A DNA stretch of 64,000 bases from Acidovorax sp. 69 (GTDB taxonomy: Bacteria > Pseudomonadota > Gammaproteobacteria > Burkholderiales > Burkholderiaceae_C), in NCBI RefSeq assembly GCF_002797445.1, contig NZ_PGEP01000001.1:4464501-4528500 (forward strand), in the 5' to 3' direction. A program made the translations under genes and the position numbers. The stretch's first letter is position 1. Each line of letters begins with the position of its first letter. Below, in pieces: positions 37,703-46,831 of this stretch. Under the pieces are notes generated by a model. It ran no database searches and was not told the DNA's origin. It saw only the letters and a program-made list of their open reading frames with translations.

Positions 37703-38767
37703 ATGACCCCATTGCCCCCCGATACCGCGCCCAACATCTACGCTGCCACCGACCAACACCCTTACGCCCGACTCACCCCCGACCATGTGCTGGACGCACT
37801 GGCTGGCGTGGGCCTGTACGGCGATGGCCGCCTCATGGCCTTGTCGTCGTATGAAAACCGGGTGTACCAGGTCACGCTGGAGGACGGCGAGCGGGTGGTG
37901 GCCAAGTTCTACCGCCCCGGCCGCTGGAGCGAGGCGCAGATCCTGGAAGAACACGCCTTTGCCGCCGAACTGATGGCCGCCGAGGTGCCCGCTGTGGGGC
38001 CAGTGGTGCTGAACGGCACCACTTTGCACCAGCACGACGGTTTTGCGTTCTCGGTCAGCCCCTGGCGCGGTGGGCGCCAGCCCGAACTGGACGACTTTGA
38101 AGTGCTGGAATGGATCGGCCGCTTTCTGGCACGCATCCACACCGTGGGCGCGGCGCAGCCATTCGTGCACCGGCCGCTGCTGGACCTTCAGACCTTTGGC
38201 ACGGCATCGCGCGACTGGCTGCTCACGAACGAGATCATTCCGCTCGATATGCAGGCGACCTGGAAGGCCCAGTGCGACAAAGCTCTCGATTTGATAGCTG
38301 CCCGCACAGATGGCAGTAGCACCACAGGTCGATTTGGCTTGAAAGATGCCACCCCCATCCGCCTGCATGGCGACTGCCACCCCGGCAACATCCTGTGGAC
38401 GCCGCTGGACGAATGGGGCCGTGGCGGCCCGCATTTTGTGGACCTGGACGACGCGCGCATGGGCCCAGCGGTGCAGGACCTTTGGATGCTGCTGTCGGGT
38501 GACCGTCGCCAGCGCACGCACCAATTGAGCGCCCTGATCGACGGCTACGAGCAGTTCCGCAACTTCGACCGCCGCGAACTGGCACTCATCGAGCCACTGC
38601 GCACGCTGCGCCTCATCCACTACAGCGCCTGGCTCGCGCGCCGCTGGCAAGACCCGATCTTCCCGGTGAACTTTCCGTGGTTTGGCAGCAGCGACTACTG
38701 GCGTGGGCAGGTGGATATGCTGATCGAGCAGATCGAGGCGATGGAAGACGAGCCATTGACAGCCTGA
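37703..38767 (+). CDS. srkA: Stress response kinase A (YihE/SrkA-like)
   Basis: 354 residues (E. coli SrkA ~328). Strong family matches: LSSYENRVYQVTLEDGERVVAKFYRPGRW, ILEEHAFAAEL, the catalytic RLHGDCHPGNILW, metal-binding FVDLDDARMGPAVQDLWMLLSGD, and NFPWFGSSDYW. Soluble Ser/Thr kinase tied to envelope/oxidative stress. Between the helix ending AQCDKALDLIAA and the catalytic HGD there is a ~15-residue insertion (RTDGSSTTGRFGLKDAT) whose DNA matches the family-A repeat, so a repeat seems to have entered the coding region in frame. Confidence 0.9.
   Translation: MTPLPPDTAPNIYAATDQHPYARLTPDHVLDALAGVGLYGDGRLMALSSYENRVYQVTLEDGERVVAKFYRPGRWSEAQILEEHAFAAELMAAEVPAVGPVVLNGTTLHQHDGFAFSVSPWRGGRQPELDDFEVLEWIGRFLARIHTVGAAQPFVHRPLLDLQTFGTASRDWLLTNEIIPLDMQATWKAQCDKALDLIAARTDGSSTTGRFGLKDATPIRLHGDCHPGNILWTPLDEWGRGGPHFVDLDDARMGPAVQDLWMLLSGDRRQRTHQLSALIDGYEQFRNFDRRELALIEPLRTLRLIHYSAWLARRWQDPIFPVNFPWFGSSDYWRGQVDMLIEQIEAMEDEPLTA
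38284..38345 (+). repeat. Family-A repeat inside srkA coding sequence (copy 7)
   Basis: GATTTGATAGCTGCCCGCAC and GGTCGATTTGGCTTGAAAG align with the outer parts of intergenic family-A copies; the inner palindrome is eroded. It is read through in frame and accounts for the insertion in SrkA relative to E. coli. Confidence 0.55.
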
Positions 38768-38948
38768 GCCCACCCGCACGCCCCCCGTTGGCGTCACCGT
38801 TCGACGAGGGGGTGCTCCTCCCAAGCATTGCAAACGATTGTCAACCCACGCGCACAACAGACCGATGTCGGGCAACATCAAAGCGCTCCCCATCGAAGGG
38901 GCGTTCTGTAGATTTCCACGGGGCCCAGGCCCCTTGAGCCCGACCACC

Positions 38949-39683
38949 ATGCGCATCGCAGTCCTTGACGACGACCTTCTCCTGCTGGAGCAGATCAAGA
39001 CCACCCTGGAATGCCACAACCATGTGTGCCATACCTATGCTGACGGCACCAGCCTGCTCAAGGCCCTGCGGCAGGAAACTTTCGACCTGCTGATCGTCGA
39101 CTGGCACCTGCCCGACATGGAGGGCACCGACGTCGTTCAGACGGTGCGCGACATGAACGGCATGCAGCTGCCCATTTTGTTCATCACACGCCGCAATGAC
39201 GAGCGCGACGTGATCGAAGCCCTGTCACGCGGCGCCGACGACTTCATGAGCAAGCCACTGCGCATGGGGGAACTGGTGGCGCGAATCACCGCACTTCTGC
39301 GCCGCGCCTTTCCGGAAACCATGGGTACGCGCCTGGTGTTCGGCCCCTACCGCTTTGATGCCGACAAGCGCACTTTGTGCGTCGGCAGCCAACCCATTGA
39401 ACTCAAGAACCGCGAGTACGAACTGGCGCTGTTCATGTTCCGCAACACCGGGCGGTTGCTGTCACGCACCCATCTGCGAGAGGCCGTTTGGGGCGACGCC
39501 ACAGAAACCCCGTCGCGCTCGCTGGACACCCACATATCGCGCCTGCGGACCAAGCTGGAGCTAACGCCCGCCAACGGGTACATGGTTTCTGCGATCTATG
39601 GCATGGGGTATCGGCTCGATTCCATGAACACGAACGCCCCCCTTCTGCCTCAGCGCTCGACCGTCGCTGAAACGACGCTCTGA
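38949..39683 (+). CDS. OmpR-family response regulator
   Basis: 244 residues: receiver with LDDDLLLLEQIK (acid pocket), LLIVDWHLPDMEGTD (phospho-Asp), FITRRND, and MSKPLRMGELVARI (Lys); then a winged-helix domain (LKNREYELALFMFRNTGRLLSRTHLREAVWG...SRSLDTHISRLRTKLE...GYMVSAIYGMGYRL). No histidine kinase is adjacent, so the partner is elsewhere. Start at 38949 gives the usual MRIAVLDDD. Confidence 0.9.
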   Translation: MRIAVLDDDLLLLEQIKTTLECHNHVCHTYADGTSLLKALRQETFDLLIVDWHLPDMEGTDVVQTVRDMNGMQLPILFITRRNDERDVIEALSRGADDFMSKPLRMGELVARITALLRRAFPETMGTRLVFGPYRFDADKRTLCVGSQPIELKNREYELALFMFRNTGRLLSRTHLREAVWGDATETPSRSLDTHISRLRTKLELTPANGYMVSAIYGMGYRLDSMNTNAPLLPQRSTVAETTL

Positions 39684-39698
39684 GCCCAAAAGACGAAC

Positions 39699-40316
39699 TC
39701 AAGGCGAGGACACCGCAGGTGCCAGGGACTCGCGCCAACTGCGGATCAGTACGTCGTTCACAAACTTGCGGTCCATCCACAGCCATAGCAGGATGGGCAC
39801 CAGCGAGGGCAATACCAATGAACCCAGTTGATAGCCGTACACAATCGCCTCCATCTGCCATTGCGCAATGCGCAGCAGGCGGATGTCGGCCTGGGCGGCA
39901 AGCACCATTTGCATCAGGGCACTCATCGTCAGGCTAAAAGCCTGGAAGGGAAGCAACAGGACATAGCCTGCAGCCATGCGGCGCACCCGCGCCCGACCAC
40001 GGGCGGCGAGTACGAGTGCTAAAAATATGGGCAAACCATACGCATAACGGGCAGGGCTGACATCAATCGTGATCTCTCCACGGCGCCCACCTGCCTCAGG
40101 CACTGGGACGGAAATGGCGGTATCCACCTCCATGCTATCGGGCGACAAATGCACTTGCCGCACCCACATCGGCGCGCCTTGCTCCAACGCAATGTGCGAG
40201 AGCACCCCGACGGGATATGAAGTCCAGGCTGACACCACCGACCACAGGGCTGTGAGCGCCAAAATCCACCCGAAGGCAGAGAGCACAAAAATCGTCAATG
40301 GGGACAGGCGGCGCAT
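39699..40316 (-). CDS. Exosortase H-associated membrane protein
   Basis: 205 residues: an N-terminal helix, a periplasmic segment (VRQVHLSPDSMEVDTAISV), then several hydrophobic helices (GLPIFLALVLAARG, YVLLLPFQAFSLTMSALMQMV, SLVLPSLVPILLWLWM). Lies 38 bp downstream of xrtH on the same strand, where the exosortase H-associated membrane protein is usually found. Biochemical function unknown; presumably supports sorting. Confidence 0.78.
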   Translation of the reverse strand: MRRLSPLTIFVLSAFGWILALTALWSVVSAWTSYPVGVLSHIALEQGAPMWVRQVHLSPDSMEVDTAISVPVPEAGGRRGEITIDVSPARYAYGLPIFLALVLAARGRARVRRMAAGYVLLLPFQAFSLTMSALMQMVLAAQADIRLLRIAQWQMEAIVYGYQLGSLVLPSLVPILLWLWMDRKFVNDVLIRSWRESLAPAVSSP

Positions 40317-40354
40317 GCAAAATTTCCTAGCATCTCGTTGTCAAAGACCGCCCC

Positions 40355-40870
40355 TCAGACCACTTCGGCCTGTGGTATCGCTTGGGCTTGTACCGCTTGA
40401 TTGCCGGCACGCACCCACAACAGCCAGACAACCAGCACATCCAGCATGATGAGCGCCTGCCAGAGGTACTCATGCGCGAAGTTGAACACCTGCGTGTTCC
40501 ACTGCCCCAGATAGAAAAGACTGATCACCCGTATCACATTGAGCCCCTGCACTGCCACGAAGCCGACGGCAAGGCCTATCAACTTATGGCGCCAGGAGGA
40601 GGGGAACGCGATCACGGCGGCAAACAACACGATGCATGCCTCGATCCCGTTGCAACCCGGTTCGATAGAAACGCCAAATCCAGTCACGGTATTCCACAGC
40701 ACCTTGCCTGCCGCAGCCGCAGAGTTGTCAAACAGCGTCACCAGAGCCACACATGCGCGCGCCAGCAACGCGGTCCAGGGAAGTACCACATGCTGCTGCA
40801 CCACCCCCAGCATATTGATACCAAAAAGGGAAAGCTGAAGCAGCACAAAAGTCAGGAAAAAACGCAGCAT
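40355..40870 (-). CDS. xrtH: Exosortase H (IPTLxxWG-type sorting transpeptidase)
   Basis: 171 residues, integral membrane. The exosortase catalytic triad is visible: Cys73 in EPGCNGIEA, Arg114 in LNVIRVISL and His133 in FAHEYLW. XrtH recognises proteins with a C-terminal IPTLxxWG motif; a remnant of such a protein lies just upstream on the same strand (41022-41237). Start at 40868-40870 gives MLRFFLTF; a longer in-frame start exists. Followed by its associated membrane protein. Confidence 0.88.
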   Translation of the reverse strand: MLRFFLTFVLLQLSLFGINMLGVVQQHVVLPWTALLARACVALVTLFDNSAAAAGKVLWNTVTGFGVSIEPGCNGIEACIVLFAAVIAFPSSWRHKLIGLAVGFVAVQGLNVIRVISLFYLGQWNTQVFNFAHEYLWQALIMLDVLVVWLLWVRAGNQAVQAQAIPQAEVV

Positions 40871-41021
40871 GGAACATCCCGGATGACGGAGGCGCCTGCA
40901 GTGAAAACCCAGGCGAAGCACGCATTATCGACAAACAAAAAAGGTCGGCACGCTATGGGAGGTTCCTGCCTCGCCTGGGCTGGTGCCCCTCCGAAAGGGA
41001 AGGAGGCCTGCCAGGAGACGA

Positions 41022-41575
41022 TCAGCGGCGCCGACTCCACCCAGGCTGACACCATGCCATCAGACCCAGCATGGCAGACAACGTGATCAAGCCCCATTTT
41101 GACAACGTAGGGATACCGTTTGTGCCACCAGGGGGCGCCAATACGGTCGCGGTGGTGGTACCCGTCTTGTTGCCCGGATTGTTATCACCAGGCGCATGCA
41201 GCGTCGCGGAATTGACCAGTGAGCGCGTACCGATTTAGGGCAATGTCAGCGTCATACCCCGCGTGAAGCCCGCGATGCCCCAAACGCCAAAGGACCGCTG
41301 TGGCCGCCACAGTAATCGCAGGCATGTTGTTGAAATGGGTCCCGGTGTACTCTGTGCGTGTGGGGCTGATGGTGGCATCGCATCCCCATCCAGAACCAAC
41401 TCCTGAGACGAAAGTCAGACCCGCCCCCAACGGCGTCTGTCACCGTGATAGGTTGACCAAAGAGTGACACACCACGATTGAGGCGCGTGTGATCGTGTAC
41501 ACCATGTTCGCGCCCTGAGCCACGTTGGCAATGGCGGCTGTTTTGGTGATCGATACATCCGCACTTCAGTATCTG
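41022..41575 (-). pseudogene. Decayed DUF11-type surface protein with IPTL-CTERM sorting signal
   Basis: The minus strand encodes pieces of a DUF11-repeat protein in shifting frames: VSITKTAAIANVAQGANMVY (~41500-41560), then GAGLTFVSGVGSGWGCDAT (~41370-41430), then, after an in-frame stop at 41235-41237, NSATLHAPGDNNPGNKTG and a perfect C-terminal signal IPTLSKWG + hydrophobic helix + WSRRR ending at 41022. It is evidently broken by several indels, with no start codon found upstream. It is the natural substrate class of the adjacent exosortase H. Confidence 0.8.
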
Positions 41576-41873
41576 TCGACAGGATGGATGTGCACGAACA
41601 AAGAATCGCTTCAATGGATTGAACACAAATTTTCCTGAAGTGAACGGCTCGAACTTTTGGTCACGCCGCCTCCGTGCCACGCCTCAGAGGCAGACCAGAA
41701 GAATCACGACGAACGAAGTACAGACAGGCCTTGCACATGCCTCGCGCCACCCCGATCCCCAACCAGGTGGCGCGACAGAACCGCCAGATCGTGGGGCGAT
41801 CAAAAGGCTTGAACGAAGCCAACGTCGTCGGCTATGCTGCTATCTCTACCGTTTCCGCAAGCTAGGCGCGTCC

Positions 41874-42218
41874 ATGAAGGATTTGATCCGCACGATCTTT
41901 TCGATCCGACAGGACCGCCGTCCCGCGCCGGTGGGGCATCTTCCACCGGTCGGGACGGTCATCTTGCGTGGAGAGCTGAAGATGGTGGTCACCCATCTCG
42001 TTCCCGGTGAGCTATGGGACTGGCTGGTGCTCTCCGGCTGGCGCAACATGCCCGTGAAGACGGATCGGCGCAAGGGTATGCGGCTGCCCGACGAGGCGCT
42101 CAAAACACTGATCGACGCAGAGCCACACGAGCGCAATCAGGTACACGCGCGCCTCCTGGAGCAAGCACTACCGCAAGAGCAGGCGGTCGGCACCCCACGC
42201 CCATCGGGAAAAAAATAA
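41874..42218 (+). CDS. Hypothetical protein
   Basis: 114 residues, not recognised. Begins MKDLIRTIFSIRQDRRPAPVG; central part VILRGELKMVVTHLVPGELWDWLVLSGWRNMP is compact and mixed, the C-terminal third is charged and probably helical (LPDEALKTLIDAEPHERNQVHARLLEQAL). No signal peptide or membrane segment. It could be a DNA-binding or adaptor protein, but no motif decides this. The preceding stretch 41576-41873 holds no supported gene. Confidence 0.55.
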   Translation: MKDLIRTIFSIRQDRRPAPVGHLPPVGTVILRGELKMVVTHLVPGELWDWLVLSGWRNMPVKTDRRKGMRLPDEALKTLIDAEPHERNQVHARLLEQALPQEQAVGTPRPSGKK

Positions 42219-42301
42219 ATCCCGGCACGCCAGGGCGTCCGGGGGGTTGAGGGCAAGCCCTTACCTCAGGGCTCTCCAAACGCGGAGAAGGATGACCTCT
42301 C

Positions 42302-44275
42302 TCAGACCAACAGCGCGTTCACACGCTTCACATAGGCGGCCGGGTCTTCAGGCAGTCCCCCTTCGGCCAGCAGCGCCTGATCAAACAGGATGTGGGCCAG
42401 GTCGTGGAAGTGCACGCTGCCATCGAGCTTTTTCACCAGCGCATGCTCGGCATTCACCTCCAGCACAGGTTTGGACTCCGGGGCCTGTTGGCCTGCCTGC
42501 TTGAGCATGCGGGCCAGCTGGGTGCTCATGCCGTCGTCCTGCACCACCAGGCAGGCGGGCGAATCGACCAGGCGCGTGGTCACTCGCACGTCTTCGGCCT
42601 TGTCCTTGAGGGCTTCCTTGAGCTTGGCCAGCACGGGCTTGAAGGCTTCGGCGGCTTCCTCGGCCGCCTTCTTCTCCGCATCGTCTTGTAGCGAACCCAA
42701 ATCCACCGCGCCCTTGGCCACGCTTTGCAGCGGGGTGCCGTCAAAGTCGTTCAGGTAGTTCAGCGCCCACTCGTCCACGCGGTCGGTCATCAAGAGCACT
42801 TCAATGCCCTTCTTCTTGAAGACTTCGAGCTGCGGGCTGTTCTTTGCGGCAGACAGCGAGTCGGCGGTGATGTAGTAGATGGCCTCCTGACCTTCTTTCA
42901 TGCGCGCCTTGTAGTCGGCAAAGCCAACGGTGGCGGTGTCGCTGGTCGTGGATGCAAATCGCAGCAGCTTGGCCAGGCGCTCGCGGTTGCCAAAGTCTTC
43001 GCCCAGGCCTTCTTTCAGCACCGCGCCAAACTCGGCGTAGAACGCGGTGTACTTGCCTTCCTTGGCCTTGTCGTCGGCGTCGACCACATCGGTCACGCCG
43101 TCCGCATTGGCTGTGGTGTCGTGCTGGTCATGTTTGGCCAGGTCTTCCAGCATGCTCAGCACGCGCTTGGTGCTGCCTTCACGGATGGCGCGCACGTCGC
43201 GGCTTTCCTGCAGCAGCTCGCGGCTCACGTTCAGCGGCAGGTCGGCTGAATCGATCACGCCCTTGACGAAGCGCAGGTAGGTGGGCATCAGCGCTTCGGC
43301 GTCGTCCATGATGAACACGCGCTTCACGTACAGCTTCACACCCGCCTTCTTGTCGCGGTTCCACAAATCGAACGGCGCCTTGGCGGGGATGTACAAGAGC
43401 TGCGTGTACTCGGTGTTGCCCTCGACGCGGTTGTGCGCCCAGGTCAGCGGGGCTTCGTGGTCGTGGCTGATGGCCTTGTAGAACTCGGCGTACTGCTCTT
43501 CGGTGATGTCCTTTTTGGGACGGGACCACAGGGCGCTGGCCTTGTTGATGGTTTCCCACTCGCCGGTCTTGACCATGCCGCCGGGCTGGCGGCCGCCGTT
43601 TTCGTCCGAAGCATTGATCAGCTCGCCATCTTTCCACTCTTCCTTTTCCATGAGGATGGGCAGGCTGATGTGGTCGGAATACTTGGCGATGACCTGCTTG
43701 AGCTTCCAGGCGTTGAGGTATTCCTCGGCGTCGTCGCGCAGGTGCAGGATGATGCTGGTGCCGCGTGCGGCGCGGGCGATGGCCTCCACCTCAAAGTCGC
43801 CGGTGCCACCGCTGATCCAGCGCACGCCTTCGTCGGCCTTGAGGCCTGCGCGGCGCGATTCCACCGTGATCTTGTCGGCCACGATGAAGCCCGAGTAAAA
43901 GCCCACGCCAAACTGACCGATGAGCTGGGCGTCCTGCTTCTGGTCGCCCGAGAGCTTGCCCATGAAGTCCTTGGTGCCGCTCTTGGCGATGGTGCCCAGG
44001 TGGTCGATGGCTTCTTGCTGGCTCATGCCGATGCCGTTGTCGGTGATGGTCAGCGTCTTGGCATCTTTGTCGAAGCTCACGCGCACTTCGAGGTTGGGCG
44101 CGTCTTCAAACAGGGCTGAGTTGTTCAAACCTTCAAACCGCAGCTTATCGCAGGCGTCCGAGGCGTTGGAGATCAGCTCGCGCAGGAAGATTTCCTGGTT
44201 GGAGTACAACGAGTGGGTGACCAGATGCAGCAACTGGGCTACTTCGGCCTGGAACGACAGGGTTTGCTTGCTCAT
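42302..44275 (-). CDS. htpG: Chaperone HtpG (Hsp90 family)
   Basis: 657 residues. N-terminal GHKL ATPase: [18 protein letters not shown] (catalytic Glu and Asn), [27 protein letters not shown]; middle domain [29 protein letters not shown]-terminal dimerisation domain. Conserved ATP-dependent chaperone. A sigma-32 type heat-shock promoter is visible at 44362-44390. Confidence 0.97.
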   Translation of the reverse strand: MSKQTLSFQAEVAQLLHLVTHSLYSNQEIFLRELISNASDACDKLRFEGLNNSALFEDAPNLEVRVSFDKDAKTLTITDNGIGMSQQEAIDHLGTIAKSGTKDFMGKLSGDQKQDAQLIGQFGVGFYSGFIVADKITVESRRAGLKADEGVRWISGGTGDFEVEAIARAARGTSIILHLRDDAEEYLNAWKLKQVIAKYSDHISLPILMEKEEWKDGELINASDENGGRQPGGMVKTGEWETINKASALWSRPKKDITEEQYAEFYKAISHDHEAPLTWAHNRVEGNTEYTQLLYIPAKAPFDLWNRDKKAGVKLYVKRVFIMDDAEALMPTYLRFVKGVIDSADLPLNVSRELLQESRDVRAIREGSTKRVLSMLEDLAKHDQHDTTANADGVTDVVDADDKAKEGKYTAFYAEFGAVLKEGLGEDFGNRERLAKLLRFASTTSDTATVGFADYKARMKEGQEAIYYITADSLSAAKNSPQLEVFKKKGIEVLLMTDRVDEWALNYLNDFDGTPLQSVAKGAVDLGSLQDDAEKKAAEEAAEAFKPVLAKLKEALKDKAEDVRVTTRLVDSPACLVVQDDGMSTQLARMLKQAGQQAPESKPVLEVNAEHALVKKLDGSVHFHDLAHILFDQALLAEGGLPEDPAAYVKRVNALLV

Positions 44276-44324
44276 GGGAAGTTTCTCTCTCGGTCGAGTC
44301 GGTCAATACAAAACAAAAGGGCCC

Positions 44325-44364
44325 GGCAGAAAAAATCACGCCTGCCGAACCAGCAGGCGTGATT
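44325..44364 (-). terminator. Rho-independent terminator of the DHH gene
   Basis: Arms 44334-44345 and 44353-44364 (12 bases, AATCACGCCTGC type) pair perfectly around a 7-base loop; on the minus strand a run TTTTTT follows. It lies 60 bp after the stop of the DHH phosphoesterase and separates it from htpG. Confidence 0.85.
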
Positions 44365-44390
44365 TAGGGGCAACTCAGGGCTTTTCAAGG
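44362..44390 (-). promoter_or_regulatory. Sigma-32 heat-shock promoter of htpG
   Basis: Minus strand: CCTTGAA at 44390-44384, then 13 bases between CTTGAA and CCCCTAAAT at 44370-44362. This matches the RpoH consensus CTTGAA-N13-15-CCCCAT. Start of transcription would fall near 44355, within the upstream terminator stem. Confidence 0.75.
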
Positions 44391-44424
44391 GCCAACGGGG
44401 CCGCCTGGTAGGCCCACCGGCGAC

Positions 44425-45360
44425 TTAACCGTCGGCGTTGATGCGCTGAATCAGCGTCTTGAGCATGGCATCGGCCTTCTCATTGGCCACCTGGCATGTG
44501 CCTGCCGCCGCGTGGCCGCCGCCACCAAACTCCAGCATCAGGTTGCCGACATGGGTTTTGCTGCTGCGATCAAGGATGGACTTGCCCGTGGCAAATACCG
44601 TGTTTTGCTTTTGCAGACCCCACATGACGTGGATGGAGATATTTGCCTGGGGAAACAGCGCATAGATCATGAACCGGTTGGTGGCCCAGATGGTTTCTTC
44701 ATCGCGCAGGTCCAACACCACCAGATTGCCGATGGCGATGGCGCAACTTTGCAACTGCGCCTTGGCTTTTGGCGCTTGCTCGCGGTACAGGTTCACACGC
44801 TCCTGCACATCTGGCAGCGCCAGAATCTCCTCGATGGTGTGGTCGCGGCAATACTGGATCAGGTCCATCATCAGCGCGTAGTTGCTGATGCGGAACTCAC
44901 GGAACCGACCCAGACCCGTGCGCGAGTCCATGAGGTAGTTCAACAACACCCAACCTTGGGGGTTGAGGATGTCGTCGCGCGAATACTGGGCGGAGTCGGC
45001 CTGATCAACGGCCTCCATCATCTCGTCGGTAATGCGAGGGAATGCAGCCTTGCCGCCGTAGTGGTTGTAGACGACGCGTGCCGCCGAGGGGGCATGCGCC
45101 TCGATGATGTGGTTCTCGTCGCGACGGCCCGAGTTGCGGATGGTTTCGGACTCGTGGTGGTCAAACACCATGTGGGCGCCCGGCACATAGGGCAGGTTGG
45201 TGGTGATGTCCCGGTCTGTGATCGGCACTTTGCCGTCCTGCATGTCCTTCGGGTGGACGAAGGTGATTTCGTCGATCAGGTTGAGCTCGTTGAGCAGAAC
45301 CGCGCAGACCAGGCCGTCAAAGTCACTGCGGGTCACCAGGCGGTATTTCGCATCACTCAC
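44425..45360 (-). CDS. DHH-family phosphoesterase
   Basis: 311 residues. DHH-type metal motifs: LVTRSDFDGLVCAVLL, VFDHHES, DQADSAQYS, and a C-terminal DHHA1 module with LEFGGGGHAAAGTC. Relatives include exopolyphosphatases, nano-RNases and RecJ-like enzymes; this form is often called exopolyphosphatase-like, but the substrate is unproved. Start is GTG at 45358-45360, chosen because AAGGAG lies 6 bp upstream. Confidence 0.85.
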   Translation of the reverse strand: MSDAKYRLVTRSDFDGLVCAVLLNELNLIDEITFVHPKDMQDGKVPITDRDITTNLPYVPGAHMVFDHHESETIRNSGRRDENHIIEAHAPSAARVVYNHYGGKAAFPRITDEMMEAVDQADSAQYSRDDILNPQGWVLLNYLMDSRTGLGRFREFRISNYALMMDLIQYCRDHTIEEILALPDVQERVNLYREQAPKAKAQLQSCAIAIGNLVVLDLRDEETIWATNRFMIYALFPQANISIHVMWGLQKQNTVFATGKSILDRSSKTHVGNLMLEFGGGGHAAAGTCQVANEKADAMLKTLIQRINADG

Positions 45361-45465
45361 TAAATTCTCCTTGTTACGTAGCGCATCGCGACATGGTAGC
45401 CGCGCCCCGGCACCTGGCAAGCACCGCGTGTGTCAAAAAGCAGGCCGTGCCCAGGTGCTCATGCA

Positions 45466-46767
45466 TCAAGAGCCCTGCATCCAGTCCTGCAGCTGCCGGG
45501 CCACGCCCACATCCGCCAGCAGGTCCAGGTGCCCCAGGCGGTAAAACACCGCCTGCTGCGCCTTGGCAAAACCCAGCGTCCGCTCGCCATCATCGTGGAT
45601 GCCCAGCGCACTGTGCAATGGCACCAACCCGTCCCCCACCAGCCGTTCGCCCACCGGGCTGCGCCGCGCCGCCAGCGTCGCCGCCACCGCGTGGCAAGCC
45701 ACTCCGGCGGGCAGCGGCACCGGGGTGCGCTGGTCGGGGCTTTTGCGAAAGCGATCGCGCCCGAACCAGTCGGCATCGAGCACATGGCCGTAGCGCAGGT
45801 CAGTGATGCCCGCGCTGCGCAGCTGGGCCAGGCGTGCAAACGGGCGCGAATAGGGGGTACTTCCCAGCAGCACGTCCACCCAGTGGCCTGCGCGCTCCAG
45901 AGGCGCGCCATGGTGCGGCGTGCCCAGAAAGACCAGGTGGTGCAGCCGGGGCAGCCAGCCGCTGGCGCCTGCCGGCGCCTGAGCGGCATGGTGGCAGGCG
46001 CTGCGCGCCACGAGACCGCCCATGCTGTGGGCCACGATGGACAGATCCGTCACCGGCACGGGCCAGGAGGCCACCAGGGCTTCAAGCAGGGCCGACAGCT
46101 CAGCCCCGTTGGTGGAGGTATGCTGGCCCGTGTTGTAACGCAGGTACACCGGCGTGTAGCCCAGTGCCTGGGCCAGATGGGCGCCGTGGTCATGGTCGTG
46201 GCGGAGCCATTGCAGGTCGTTCATGCACAGGCCATGCACCAGCACCAAGAGCTTGCCCGTGGCCGCACCGGACGCGGCCAGCGCGCGCAGGTCCAGCGGC
46301 AGGCCGTGTTGGTACAAGCCCATCTGCGTGCACAGCGGGTTGCCGTCGCGCTGCAAGCGATCGCCCATCACGCCATTGAGTGCGGCAACCACCGCCTCGC
46401 GCTCCCAGTGCACCTCGCCCCTCGGGGTGGTGGAGGCAAAAAATGGCTCCAGCCGCGCCAGCCCGGCCTGCAGGCCAGCGTCCACCAGCTGTGTCACCCC
46501 CCGGATGCTTTGGTACACCAGACCGGTGAGCCCCCGCGCGCGACCCGGTTGGGCGCCCCCCGGCAGCCCCAGCGTGCCCAGTACCGACTGGTGCACGCCC
46601 TCGGCCACCCGGCTGATGCCGGTAGTGGCCTGTGTGGCCAGGCGGGCCACACCACGCAAGTCCGACGCACGCAACTGGCGCAGCGGATTGGCCGGAGCAG
46701 GCACTGCGCCTACACGGCGCTTTCCGCCAGGAGTGGGTGGCCCCAAGGGCGGTGGTGAGGGGGGCAT
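45466..46767 (-). CDS. Alpha/beta hydrolase (PGAP1/lipase-like esterase)
   Basis: 433 residues. Oxyanion region LLVLVHGLCMNDLQW, nucleophile elbow SIVAHSMGGLVARSA (Ser), FLGTPHHGAPLERAG, acid/His region GDGLVPLHSALG and a late GHLDLLAD (His). An N-terminal ~120 residues are proline/alanine-rich then helical (GLVYQSIRGVTQLVDAGL) and could bind membranes or lipids. No signal peptide. Substrate unknown; triacylglycerol, polyhydroxyalkanoate or ester are possible. Confidence 0.83.
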   Translation of the reverse strand: MPPSPPPLGPPTPGGKRRVGAVPAPANPLRQLRASDLRGVARLATQATTGISRVAEGVHQSVLGTLGLPGGAQPGRARGLTGLVYQSIRGVTQLVDAGLQAGLARLEPFFASTTPRGEVHWEREAVVAALNGVMGDRLQRDGNPLCTQMGLYQHGLPLDLRALAASGAATGKLLVLVHGLCMNDLQWLRHDHDHGAHLAQALGYTPVYLRYNTGQHTSTNGAELSALLEALVASWPVPVTDLSIVAHSMGGLVARSACHHAAQAPAGASGWLPRLHHLVFLGTPHHGAPLERAGHWVDVLLGSTPYSRPFARLAQLRSAGITDLRYGHVLDADWFGRDRFRKSPDQRTPVPLPAGVACHAVAATLAARRSPVGERLVGDGLVPLHSALGIHDDGERTLGFAKAQQAVFYRLGHLDLLADVGVARQLQDWMQGS

Positions 46768-46831
46768 GGGAGGCTCCGTTCAGACAATGCGATGCTATGC
46801 GCGGCATGCGTTACGCGGGGAGCCCACAGAC

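Noticed and set aside
41674..41865. Plus-strand frame of 63 codons before the hypothetical gene
   Set aside because: No ribosome site, no recognised motif, overlaps the region upstream of the decayed DUF11 gene.
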